DNA of 64,000 nucleotides from Phytoseiulus persimilis (taxonomy: Eukaryota > Arthropoda > Arachnida > Mesostigmata > Phytoseiidae), in assembly GCA_037576195.1 (NCBI GenBank), contig JAQZDE010000085.1:1-64000 (forward strand), in the 5' to 3' direction. Numbering within the stretch: position 1 is the stretch's first letter; every line of letters starts with the position of its first letter. A program made the translations under genes and the position numbers. Of this stretch, positions 23,136 to 34,434 are shown piece after piece. The notes beneath the pieces were generated by a model. The model did no database searches. It was not told the origin of the DNA and saw only the letters and a list, made by a program, of their open reading frames with translations.

Positions 23136-26100
23136 TCTGGCGGGCTGTTAGTGGTCCTTAGAAATCACCTCGGCGCCCAGTCGGGCACTGTCAAACACAA
23201 TGAGAGTCACGCATCGAATAATGCCCCGAGCGTGAGCAGGAAATCGAAAACCTATCGATGACTTGGTCGTGGCGTGCTGGCTAACATCATTACAGTGAAC
23301 GGACTTTTGAACACAGGTGGTTGCTGCGAGATTGAGAATCTCGAATCAATCGCACCATATTATCCCCGATAAACATTGTCCAGGTCAAGGAGTGGTTTCA
23401 GGAATTCCGTAATCTCACTGTTCCGCCTCCACAGAGCTAGGGCCGCGATGAAGGAGTCGACTCAGAGATGAGGTCAGTCGAACTTCGACCCACTACCCAA
23501 CAACAGGTTGGAATAGTGGTCGATTTTGATTGCTTGCTGCTCATTGGTCAAGGTGACCACCACGTCGCTTTTTGTGCCCAGCTCCGTGTGATGGTATTCT
23601 CCCAAGGGAGCTGCGTGGGGGGGGGGGGTCGATGTAGCTGAGTATTTGTACATCTGGCCCTTTACTCAGCCTGCAGGCTTCGCTTCATGGTTGAAAATTC
23701 CATCCCGCATAGCCTTTCAGGGAATTCCTGCAGCACCGAAGTGCTAGGTCAGCGTGTGAATGGACGCTAACGTCACACACAGGGAATTCCTTAACTCCGA
23801 TAAAGAACCTTCTCCCGTGAACTCCTTGGGGATTCAGCTCTCAAAATTTTGATGGAATCGAAAGCATTCGGGGAAGTCGTGCGAGGTGCAATTCCGTGTG
23901 GCGCGGTTCTGAGCGATCAGAGCGGAACCAGTCTGGATCACGACTCAAAAAAGTGAACTCTTATAGAGGATATGTCTTGTTCCCTGGAAGCACGGTTGTG
24001 GATACTTTCAACCGTCACGGTCGGCACAGGCAGGGAGCTGCTCGACCATGAGCGTACTTAGAAGACTCACAATTCGAGCATGACCATATTCCCTCGCGAA
24101 TACAAAGATAAATATCCTTACTGGGCAGCTCTTCCCTCAACATCGATTCCTGATCGGATGTGATAATGTTCTCGCATATCCGTTAATATTATTATTTGAG
24201 ACCCGACAAAATGTTACATCGGTGAGGAAGCTCACGGTCATCACCGAAATTCTATCGAAATGGTATCTGAATTGTGTACTGCGATCCATCTTCTGGTGTT
24301 ACTCGACCAGGATTCCAATCAAAATCGGGCGACCCAAGCCGAGCCCACGGTGTGGTTCAGGATCGACGAGTTGCTTCTTGCAACGCTCCAACCGCGGACA
24401 ACAGGGGTCAGGAATCGACTCACAGGGAATGTACACGAAGTGCCCTCAGGTGTTTGGTCGATCGATAGTGCGTTATATAGACCATCGTGTAGAGTGAGGA
24501 GGCCCTCGCGGCCTATCGGCAGGTGCACCCGTTTTCGCAGCATTCTCGTTGTGTGTACAGCGAACAAGGGGCAAGAGATCGCGATTCAATATCGAGCAAC
24601 CTGCTTAGAACCTGAACAACATTACCTCAATGGTCGAGAGCGCAATCTCAGGAACTTCGAAACCAGCCGAACGCCATCCGTAGAGCCATATAGGCCGCAA
24701 GGCTCGACGTCGGAATTCTATAGGAGACTGAGCATCCGGAAGTGTCTGTTTCAGCTTTCACTCCGCCAAGCGGTCGGGAACGGGAAAGGTGGATTTTGTG
24801 CGATTTGTGTTGACGTGATCTGTGTTGTCCCGGAGCAGGGTTCCGAGGATCCGGGTTTCCCCGGTGAGTTGGACTCCAACCGTCAGTACAAAAATCTGAG
24901 CTCTGGACTTCGTGATAATCTGGTGGGCGATGGAGCTACGGAATGCCAATTTCAGAACCTCGATTTTCATTCGGAATTCCGAAATCATACGCAAGGTTTG
25001 CTGAAATCGGCTGCGAAATATCGGATGTACATACAGCCGTTGCGGCTGATTCTCCGAAGACCTATTCGCTCGAACCTATTCGTGGCTCCGCTCCTATTTA
25101 GAACTCGGCGGACGTTGGCTCCTGTCATTGCGAATCGCACCTGAGGGAGATGACACCGTGTAGTTACGCTGACGATCGCATTCATGGACGCTGATCGGCA
25201 CAGAACGCCACCTCGGGTTCAAGAATCGGGGCACTCCGATTATACCGCTTTCCGCGGAATGAGCTGCCACCCTCTCTTAAGTTCCGAGAAAAGGGACGGG
25301 AGCGTAGCTCTCTGGGGACATGAGATAACTCGAGTTCATTGCGGAAAAAAATAAGTGAAGGGTAGATCAACCGAAAACAATTGCGTCGTTGGCTATTTCC
25401 GCCGCAGGTGTCCTGAACGTGAGTCCTACGGCGGAACAGCTCCGAACGCTGTTAACATCCAACTTCGGCGCTCATCGAGGCAAATAACGGTGGCGTCCTT
25501 GAGCTTTCGGAACATGTCCTATGATTTATATTTTCCTCTCTCGCCATATGGCTTCCTCATTCAACAGTCCCGAGGGGAACTCGACGCGATTCCCGCTCAA
25601 ACAGATCTGTCAAATGAGAAAACGCATTCATTCAATAGAGTTGAGATTCATAAACGCTCTCAGGAGCAAATCCAAGGAAGACTAGTAGAGCTTGACAGGT
25701 GCCATAATCGCTTTCTTTTCCGACCATGTCTCACCAACGCCCCTGACGTTTCCGACTGTCGTCGATGGAGGAATTCAGGCCTGTTCTTGAAAAAAATGCT
25801 CCAGGAAAGCTTCCTGGTCCAGCCAGTTTGCCAGAAACCGGAACAACCAGGAGTCTGGTGATGCTCCATCGGGAGCGCAAAGTGCCGGCTCAGTGAAGAG
25901 TCAGACCGCGTCGCTTCAGCTGGGATTCGAATTAATATGTCAAAAGGAAAATTTGAATCAGATAATGTTTTGGGAGCTCTTGAATCCCGGTGTGATGCGT
26001 TATGAATTCATTCCCCAGAATCTAGCCCAACGCTTCCCCCATCAGCAGTTTTCGCTGAGAGCCCGTCACTATTCGGCCTGTTGGGTAGCCTACAAGCAGA

Positions 26101-27840
26101 CACCGTTGCAACGGGATCCACTCAGGAAAGAGGGTCGATGGTTTTACTTTTGAAATGCGATTTTAGAGCGTTTACTGTGGGACATCCCCGAAGAAGTCGC
26201 GGCGAGAATATATATTCCCAATGACCTTCGCGGAGGATCGGTCATAAGCGGAGTCGTACTGAGATGCTTCTCCTCGAGATTCCTTGCTCCCCGGGTTCCT
26301 TGAGGTCGGCAAGGATGGAATGCGATCAGCCTCCATGGATAACTTGGATAAGCTGTGTTTGTGGCTGCGTTCATCCGCAGCTGCAATTCGATGAGGGAAC
26401 GAAGGCTCATAATCTTGGTCTGGAAACTGCCCAAGGAGATGACTCCCCGATTCTTGAGGATCTCAGAGGATTCCAGCTCGAACACCCACCGTGGGTACGA
26501 CCTTCAAACGGCTTCCGCTACTTGGAAGCCAACTGGATTCCGCGCATTCCGGCCACTTCATTTCCATCCGTACTTCTCCTGGGAGCTGATATGTCGACGG
26601 TCCTGCGAATGCACTTTCGCAGTAACCCAATGAAGCTCGTCCGACGATTTGGGCTCGATGATCACTTGGATCGGGCGTACCGTGGTGGATTCTTGAAGAT
26701 GTTGCAATCGGCTTCCTAAATCAGCTTCGGCTTAGATATAGAGTGGCGTGGAAGGTTTCTATTGACTCTCGGAGAGTCAGTCCGCCGTGCTTCAAGTTTG
26801 AATGCTGGAGAATTTTCTGGTCCACCCGAAGAGTAGAGCCTACAGGGCCCGCCCGGAGTACGTTAGGTGTTTTGGTACAAACCACAGGAGTTGCAGGGGT
26901 GGTCTTCGCAGCGGCACGTGGTTTCTCGTAACGAGAATAGAGAGCGCTGCATATGAGCTCCCCGGTTGGCCATATCGGTATGCAATGATTCTCAGAAACC
27001 TACACCATAGAATTCGCGTTATTCGAAGGACCGAGGGTCGGTTGCTTCTGGGAGCCCGTCCTGAGCGATTTCCAATCGGCCTATCCCGATGATGACAGTA
27101 GAGACCGAAAGCAGATCGCAGATCTTTTTTGTCATTCGGCGACGGGCGACTCGCCAATGATTTCGACTGGCACCGTTCAGCCCCTAGCTCGCCGTTAACG
27201 GTTCTACACATTCGCTCACTGCACCGAGAAACAATCGGGTTGCCGCTAGGACTATTCGTCGGCTGTGAAGAGGTTCTATCATATCTTTCAAGGGAGTTTC
27301 GAAATACATCACTGTAGAAATTGCTCGGCGTTGTTGAAAGCTTCGTAGTATGAAGACAGGTGACGAAAGAGAGTCGTCCACTTGTCCTCACTGCGATCGA
27401 GAGGGGACCGCGCCAGAACTTCCGATAGAAACACAAATCCACTGTCATGGGATCGGTCCGGAGTCCGAATTGAGTCGGCGAAACTATGCTAACCAAAGAG
27501 TTTGGCCTGGTTTTCGAAAGAGTTATTCCGTATGAAGCAAGGAGTCAGTAAAATGGGTCATGGCGCCTCCGCAGCTCAAGCTAAAGATAATGCAATCTCT
27601 TCAACGCGCTGTCTGCCGCTCCGGTGAGCCATACTATGCCAACGGCTCCCAAGTCAGCGTGTGCCCCTGTCAGTCTCTCTCTCTCTATTTTCTTCTAGAA
27701 TCCGTGTAAAGTAGACTGGGCAACCGTGTTTGTTTTTATGCCATCGATTCGGGAGAGCGACGACGGCTAGGAGCGTCGAAGTAGTAATTTTTCGCCGAGA
27801 GGGGATTCTACCTCAGAGAAATTCCATCTAAAACCTCGAG
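23136..27840. other. Stretch between the gustatory receptor and P450 genes
   Basis: No gene could be assigned. A G-run lies at about 23619-23628. An open frame of 294 codons runs on the plus strand at 24260-25144 and one of 218 codons on the minus strand at 26840-27496. Both are Arg/Ser-rich with no domain or plausible splice structure. A CT microsatellite lies at about 27676-27686. Confidence 0.45.
24260..25144 (+). other. Unassigned long open frame (294 codons)
   Basis: The frame is long for chance at this GC content, and begins with ATG. The product has no recognisable domain, no signal peptide and no membrane segments, and is dominated by Arg, Ser, Thr and Asn. No splice-bounded flanking exons were seen. 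I favour a chance frame. Confidence 0.15.
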
Positions 27841-30030
27841 ATGAGGAGCCTGCGTATGATCGACGTTGGGAAACGTTTCTGCAGTGGGGCAACCGCAGTG
27901 AAACAGTTCAATGAGATCCCGAAAATGTTCAGCGTGCCTTATTTCGGGAGCAATTGGATATATTGGCCTGTTGTCGGTGAGTTTTCTCGCGGAGTTCCGA
28001 GGAATCGAACGATCAATACCAATTAGTGTCCCTATTGCACAGATGAAGAATGCACGATTTCAAGGTGGATACGACCCGGACAAGCCTCATCACGTCGCGC
28101 GGGATATACACAAGAAGCATGGCGATATCGTCGTAGAATTCCTTGGCGGAAGATACCCTTTGGTGCATCTGTTCAACGCCGATGATTTCGAAACACTGTA
28201 CAAATCCGAGGGACGGACTCCCTTCCGAGTCGGTAGTGCCGCTTTCAAGAAATACAGGTCGAGCAGACCCCAATGGTATCACAACATCGGATATCTGACC
28301 ATGTGAGTTGTCTCTGACCACACAAGTGTCCCAAGCATCGGTAATGATTCTCGACGTTCTCGAGTCGGAACTCACGAACGTTCAATGTATCTCAGGCAAG
28401 GGGAAGAGTGGTACAACTATAGATCGAAAACCCAGCCGTATACCCTCAAGCCCCGCACAATCATGTCGTACGTGCCAAGTATGAATGACGTTGCCGATGA
28501 AGCCATCAACCTCATTGAAGACTACCAGAATCAGTTCGGCCTCGGGAAATGGAATTGCGTGCGGCTTCTGTACAAATGGTCCCTCGAAAGCGTGCTCTAT
28601 GTAGCCCTAGACAAACGATTGAACTGCCTGAAAACAGAACTTGACTCAGGTTCCGATGCCAGTCGAGTTCTGAAGTCGATGGACGTCATCTTCGAGTGTC
28701 TCCAGATATTCGGCTACAGACTACCTTTGTGGAGATATTTCAGAACGCCAAGCTGGAAGCGGTTCGAAGAATCGATGGACGATTTCACCGAGTGAGCTCC
28801 GTTAAAGTCTTTCCGTTGTATCTCTCGATCTCGACGCCCCTCGCTGCGAAATATCTACCTTGTTCCGATTTCGACTCACAACTGAAAATTATGGCTCTTG
28901 CTTCCAGAGTTATCTTCCGAAACATCAAGGGAGCTCAGAAAAAGCCGGACGATGATAGAGAAATGACAATCCTGCAACACATGCTGAGTAGAGACGACCT
29001 CTTGTACGAAGACATAGTCGCTCTCATGAGCGATTTCCTTCTCGGCGGAGCAGATACCGTGAGTGAACTTCAGAGTGGAGCCTCACCCACCTCAATGCCC
29101 GTGCAAATCATCAAAGCTTCACTAACCCCCGTCGAATCTTGGGCGCGCCGGTTCTCAGAATCACCGGAGTTACGATTCGTGACTCTTCGTGATATGAGCA
29201 GATACCAACATCTCCATCAATCGCTCAGAAGTGATTGACTGATCCTCAATTCCAGACTTCGAACACAGCCTCGTTCCTGTTGTACAACATGGCCGTTCAT
29301 CCAGAAGCCCAAGAACGAGCGCATGAGGAGGTCAAGATGCTGATGGCCGGCCGCTCGGATGACCGGGTCACAGCAAACGACTTGAATAGCATTCAGTACA
29401 TCAAAGCATGTCTTAAAGAATCTCTGAGGTAGATCCTCCACATCGAATGCCGTATAGGTCTCGAAGTGCTCTACACATCTGCTTGGTGCCAGTCTCAGAA
29501 CCAAGCTCACATTCGGCTCTTTTTCAGGCTTTTCCCGTCGATTACGGGCGTTTATAGGAAATTCGACAAGGACGTTGTTTTTTCGGGGTACAATGTTCCC
29601 AAAGGCACGGTTGTTTTCGCAGATTTCTATATTACGGGTCGGAACCCCGATTATTTCGAGGATCCGGAGAAGTTCAAGCCTGAACGGTGGCTGAAAAAAG
29701 GTGAAGGCCACGCCTATGGGTCGCTTCCGTTCAGTTTTGGGCCTCGTATGTGTCTCGGACGGAGAGTGGCCGAGCTAGAATTATGGGTTCTCATGATAAA
29801 GGTGAGCGCCTAGAAAGAGAAGCTCGAGATGCTTCACACGACTCAGTACATCATGGAATGGTTTTGCTGTCAATATAAGCTTCATCTATGATTGTAACCC
29901 TCCTCGTTCTCGTGTACAGCTCATGCAGAACTTCCGACTGGAGTACACGGGGCAGAAGATGGACTTCCGCGGTAAGCTCGTCAACACACCGGACCAAGAC
30001 TTGAACATTGTTTTCAATCGACGCAAATGA
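27841..30030 (+). CDS. Cytochrome P450, mitochondrial clan
   Basis: Seven exons: 27841-27976, 28065-28302, 28396-28791, 28908-29058, 29256-29428, 29528-29801 and 29920-30030. They sum to 1479 bases (492 residues, normal for the family), with consistent phases throughout. Landmarks in order: a basic, membrane-anchor-free N-terminus suited to mitochondrial import; helix C motif WYNYR; the I-helix oxygen-activation motif GGADTTS; the K-helix ESLR; and the haem loop [12 protein letters not shown] with its cysteine thiolate ligand. RMCLGRR followed by AELE is characteristic of animal mitochondrial-clan P450s, which take electrons from adrenodoxin. The clan includes ecdysteroid hydroxylases and detoxification enzymes; I cannot choose between them. 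The exon 2 acceptor (after 28064) is inferred from reading phase, as a pyrimidine-rich tract is weak there. The stop lies 199 bases from the converging P450 on the other strand. Confidence 0.93.
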
Positions 30031-30209
30031 CTGCGTTACGGAAGAGTTGGAGGGATCTGAGAAGCTTCGTAAGGATGTCTGCGATGACTGAGGGATGATC
30101 GGGTTACGGGAACGGGAGGATCGTAACTCATGCCTAGGATTAGGGACACGCTGAAAGAGCTCTGAACCCCTATGATGCAGTCTTTCACTCATGTTCACCT
30201 GGTTATCAT

Positions 30210-30215
30210 TTTATT
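30210..30215 (-). terminator. Polyadenylation signal of the CYP3-clan P450
   Basis: AATAAA on the minus strand, about 15 bases after the stop codon at 30230. The 3' untranslated region would be very short, fitting the tight convergence with the neighbouring P450. Confidence 0.6.
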
Positions 30216-30229
30216 TCCTCGTTTGGTTT

Positions 30230-33200
30230 TCATGCGGGAGACGCTCGACAGCGGAGTCCTGTTTTCAGTTTGAGCAGACCCGGGTTCGCCTGGAGCTCAA
30301 CTCGAGATTGAGGAAGGTATTCGAATGTATCCAGTTTGTGAGCCAGAAGGAGCTTAGCGAAGACGAACTTCATGGCCAGCACCGCTAGGTTCTTGCCTGA
30401 AAAAATAAAATGACGAACTCAGATTTCCGGGCGCCTGCCGCTGGTTGGCCAAGTCATCGAATGCAATGTCTTGCCCCCGCGGCCTAACTTGGGTCCTCCG
30501 CAGGAACATCTTTCTAGTTAGTATTCGGTCGCCCATGTCCTGACGGCTCTACACCGGAGAGAATTCTTGCCCGGAGAACTCTTTCGAAGTAACTGAATCA
30601 AACCAGCAAATCCTAACTCAGGACCCTCATTCCAGGGGTGTTAAGCCGTTGATCTTTTAAGATAACAAATTTCTTCTACTAAACTCTTAACAAAATGCTT
30701 TCTATTGATTTCTCGAACGGAACGGTCGTCGAACCTAAACAATGCCTTGATCCAGCGCCGAACGGGAGCCAAATGTCCTCGAATATACTGAGGTCGTCGA
30801 CGAGGAAACGATCCGGGTTGAACCTGAAATTTGTACATCGCAGCAATCGGACTTAAAAAATGTTTTGGGTCGCATGTCGAAGGAACAGATCGAGCAACTT
30901 CGTCGAATCCGGCCTGGAATACCGCGAAACAATGCCACGGATAATAGGACCCATGCTTGAATCCGAATCACGAACCTTTCAGGCTCAGGATAGAGCTCCT
31001 CAGTATAATGCATCTCTCTCGTGGACGCCATCACCGTGAGACCTCTTGGGATCTTGAGCTCTCCTATCTGGAGAGAGTTCTCGCAAGTCCGACTCGTATA
31101 CCTGGAAGGAGTCCACTCGTGAAGTCGAGTGTAGCGAGAACACCGATTGGTGATGTAGCCGGGTTGTTAAGGTTCCGGTCACTTACATGAAGACCGGGGC
31201 GTACATCCTCAAAGTTTCCCTGATGACAGCGTCGAGGTACAGACATTGATCCAACTTTTCTGGCGTGATTTCCGAGCCTTCGGGGAAGACCCGTTGGAGC
31301 TCGCTGCGGAGTCTGTCTTGAACTTCCGAATATCGAATCAACATGTTGGTTATGAAGCTCAAGGCGCCGGATGTGGTGTCGAACCTTTCAAGGAACAGCC
31401 CAATCAGTTATCGAAACTCCCCTCGGATTTTCTTCCCGTGCCGAGCTCAGTGGACGTATTTCGAACTCCTACTTCTCAAAGTCCTCGGGGAAACACCGGG
31501 ACCCTGCGATGGAGTAAACTCGGAGCTTACCCTGCGAGAACATTCAGAATAGAGTTGTCTACGGCTTGCTTGTCAGTTATTTCGTAGCCCTCAGCCAACA
31601 TTGCGGTGAGAAGATCGCACTCCGTGTTTTCCTGAAACGGGAATCGGTACACTCGACTGAGTTCTAGATTCCCTCGAAATAATGGATTATCTTCGCTCTA
31701 AAACGGCTCATTTTGCTCGGGATAAGAACTTATCAAGAGAACCTTGGACGCCCGCAATTTCTTCACTCGCCGCGAACAATCATCGTGCATCTCCTCGAGC
31801 GGACTCGTAGAGTTATCCGATGCTTTTAGAAGCGATGACAGCTGATTCTTTGCACCCTCGTATATCAGGTTCAGCTGGGGCAGCGAAGCTGAGAGCAGAG
31901 ATTTCCATGAGTTTGATCCGCGGGCACTGCATATCTTCCCACCAGAAATATCCACGATTGCCATCCGGTGATCGTTCGGAACTAATCGAAGAATCGTCAG
32001 ATCACCATGCTCATGGGAGATCACTCATTCTCAAGCGGAAAGTCTTACTTTTGACGAGATCTCGCATACCAAAAGGCAGCTTCATTCGATTGATGAATTT
32101 TAAGAGGCGATGGCGCTGATCGCTCTGAATGTTGTACTCCAGTCCGCAGCCGGTCCTGCAGATGAAGTCCAGGGCGAAAGCATCGTAGATCTTGGAGATA
32201 TCGAACTCTTGAGTTCCCCCCGCTGATTGTCTCTTCACGTTTCTTGTAAGTTCATCGACACATTTGCTGACCTCGGGACTGAACTGGAGGGCAAATTCCA
32301 TTTAGTAATGGGTGGCTCGTCGTTCCCTTGTCGCAACTTAGCTTGAGTGCAACTTCTCGAAAACAGCTAGGACCCAAACACGGTGCCTTATAACTGTGAT
32401 TGAAATCCTCACGAATCATGCTCGGAATTAATCCACAGAGCAATCCAGATGACGTACTTTGCGAACTCCCTCCGCGGTGTAATGTTTCGATAGAAGAGTC
32501 CGGAGCTGTCTCCACTCATCGCCTTCAAGGTGGGCGACTGAGTTCGGAACGCCGGGGAAGTTGAATATTTTCTGAGCGAAGAATCGTTGGGAACACAGTC
32601 TTATTTAGATCATTCGTCGTTCATATCATCCCCCTTTCCTGAGTCTGAACTGAAGGCGAAGCTCCCTGAACCGGCCCCCAATAGAGCGATGGGCTGCGTG
32701 GATCAGGTACTCACCGATCGATTCGTGAAGTTTTGATCATCGTTGAACACTTTTTTGAGTATGATCGCGTCCGACACCAGCAGAACCGGATCCTTCCCAT
32801 AGAAAAGGCCCACCTTCGAAAGAAATATTCCATTTTCATCTGGCTCTGGCAACTAAAGCATCAACACAATAGACCACAAATCGTCTCGGCAGTCTCAACG
32901 AAATCGTCGACAGCTTGATCAACCAACTTGATCCATCAAAGCTCAAGTCCAACTCACGACAGGTCCGAATTTTCTATGCCAGTCATTCACGGCCCACAGA
33001 CAGTTTTTCAGATATATTTCCAGTAGGTTCCCAAAGATCAAATTCGGTTTGGGTCCCGGAACCCCAAGATTCTGGAAATACCGGAAGTGCTCTCGCCGAC
33101 GCCTGAAATTGGAAGCAACCGAATTGAATCACATGGCTCTCAATATCACTTTCCATATCAGAGTATTACTTGCTCTTTCATACTCACCGCAGCCACATTC

Positions 33201-33243
33201 CCAAAAGGATAGATAGACCCGCCAACAAAATGCGACAAATCAT
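30230..33243 (-). CDS. Cytochrome P450, CYP3 clan (microsomal)
   Basis: Eleven exons on the minus strand: 33243-33188, 33102-32958, 32813-32715, 32571-32458, 32283-32049, 31888-31743, 31631-31531, 31384-31187, 31101-30976, 30823-30735 and 30396-30230. They total 1476 bases (491 residues) with unbroken phase. The N-terminus is a membrane anchor followed by an Arg-rich stop and the Pro-rich hinge VPGPKP. Helix C has WRQLR, the I helix AGFDTTS, the K helix ETLR, then PERF, and the haem-binding loop FGAGSRHCLGK carries the Cys ligand. This set, with FGAG-RxCLG and the ER anchor, fits CYP3-clan xenobiotic-metabolising enzymes that use NADPH-P450 reductase. Without the last exon the frame would read through to a false stop at 30679. 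The donors after 31743, 30976 and 30735 are GTTC-type, yet phase and protein both require them. Confidence 0.93.
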
Positions 33244-34434
33244 GATGCTCCACCGTTTCCTGAGGTGTCTCAAACTGTTATATTCTCAAAACTCCGCTGG
33301 GTAGCGCTCACTGAACACCCCGGAGTACAAAGTCGGTATTGAATTCACGAAGATCCTCTCCACGATTATTTCAAGTCATCTCAAGAGCAACGCTCACGCT
33401 CCATGAGCCGCTTACGTTGCGGGCAAAACAAAACTCTGCTTTGGTAAGAGGCGAGTGTGTTTCCCTCCTCTAGATTTCAATCTGCCTCTCGTCGTTCAGC
33501 ACTGATACCGATCGAGAGCGGAGCAGCAGTCGACAGTTGATTAAATATCGCGACTCTACTCAATAATCTACAACATATGATAGTAATTCGCCGAATATAT
33601 CCAATCTGGAATATGGGAGGTGACCCTAGCTATCAACTTACGATTCATTGGCGAAAGTTCCAAGAACATTCTCGACGATCAAGATGGATAACTTCTTGTT
33701 GGAAAGTCTCCCGTCTCGAAACTGTGGTGGAGCCTTAAGCATCATCGAATCATCCGAACACAGGAGTAGGGGACAGAATTTCCAAGCTTGACGCAAAGTT
33801 TTCTGTCATCATGGAGAGCCTGGTCGTAGATTTCGAGAACGATCCTTGTTGAGCAGCTACCGAGGTCCGGGAATGAACTTCGAGAAGTAGTATCAAGGAC
33901 CTCAGGTATGGTGTCTCAGATCACAGACGCTCTGGTAATTACGCATGGGCGTTAGGTGTAATTAGGAATGGATGCGGAATGAGACATAGGGGGGATAGAT
34001 GAGGCATGGAATCATACCGACAGAGTCCAACCTGCGGAAAGACTCTTCTCATCGGAGTTCCATGGAGCAACGCGTTCAGCTAAAGCTTGCAGGGAGAAGA
34101 TCCGGAGGGGGACGCGAAACTAAGATAGAGACAATGACACAGCGTCTCCAATGACAGCCAGACGAGGCTGTTGTATCATTCAGGTTTCTTAAATTGTATC
34201 ACGAGGAACGGGAATGGAAATCTAGTTCTGCTCCGATTGATGACGGCAGTCGGGCGTAAGAGGGTAAGGTTTCTCGGGAATTCTTGGATGTGGTTCTGCC
34301 AATAATGAGCGTTTCATTGTGCTAGAAGATGGCAGAAATGCGTCCAAGTTCAACGATCGAAATTCAAGATGATTGTCATTTTTTCATCGCAATTCGCAAT
34401 GGCTTTGAAAACTTGCTGACCCCATGGGCATTTT
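33244..34434. other. Divergent intergenic region
   Basis: About 1.2 kb lies between the starts of the minus-strand CYP3-clan P450 and the plus-strand gene beginning near 34435, so it should hold both promoters. I see no clear TATA box. A 44-codon frame starting at ATG 34329 overlaps the next gene's proposed first exon in another frame and is a rival reading. Confidence 0.4.

Noticed and set aside
26840..27496. 218-codon minus-strand open frame
   Set aside because: Arg/Ser/Thr-rich with scattered short hydrophobic runs, no domain, no splice-bounded partners, and overlapped by equally long frames on the other strand.
30679..30734. Premature stop of the CYP3-clan P450 just after the haem cysteine
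   Set aside because: A donor at 30734 and an exon at 30396-30230 restore CLGKNLAVLAMK and the usual C-terminus in phase, so the gene is not truncated.
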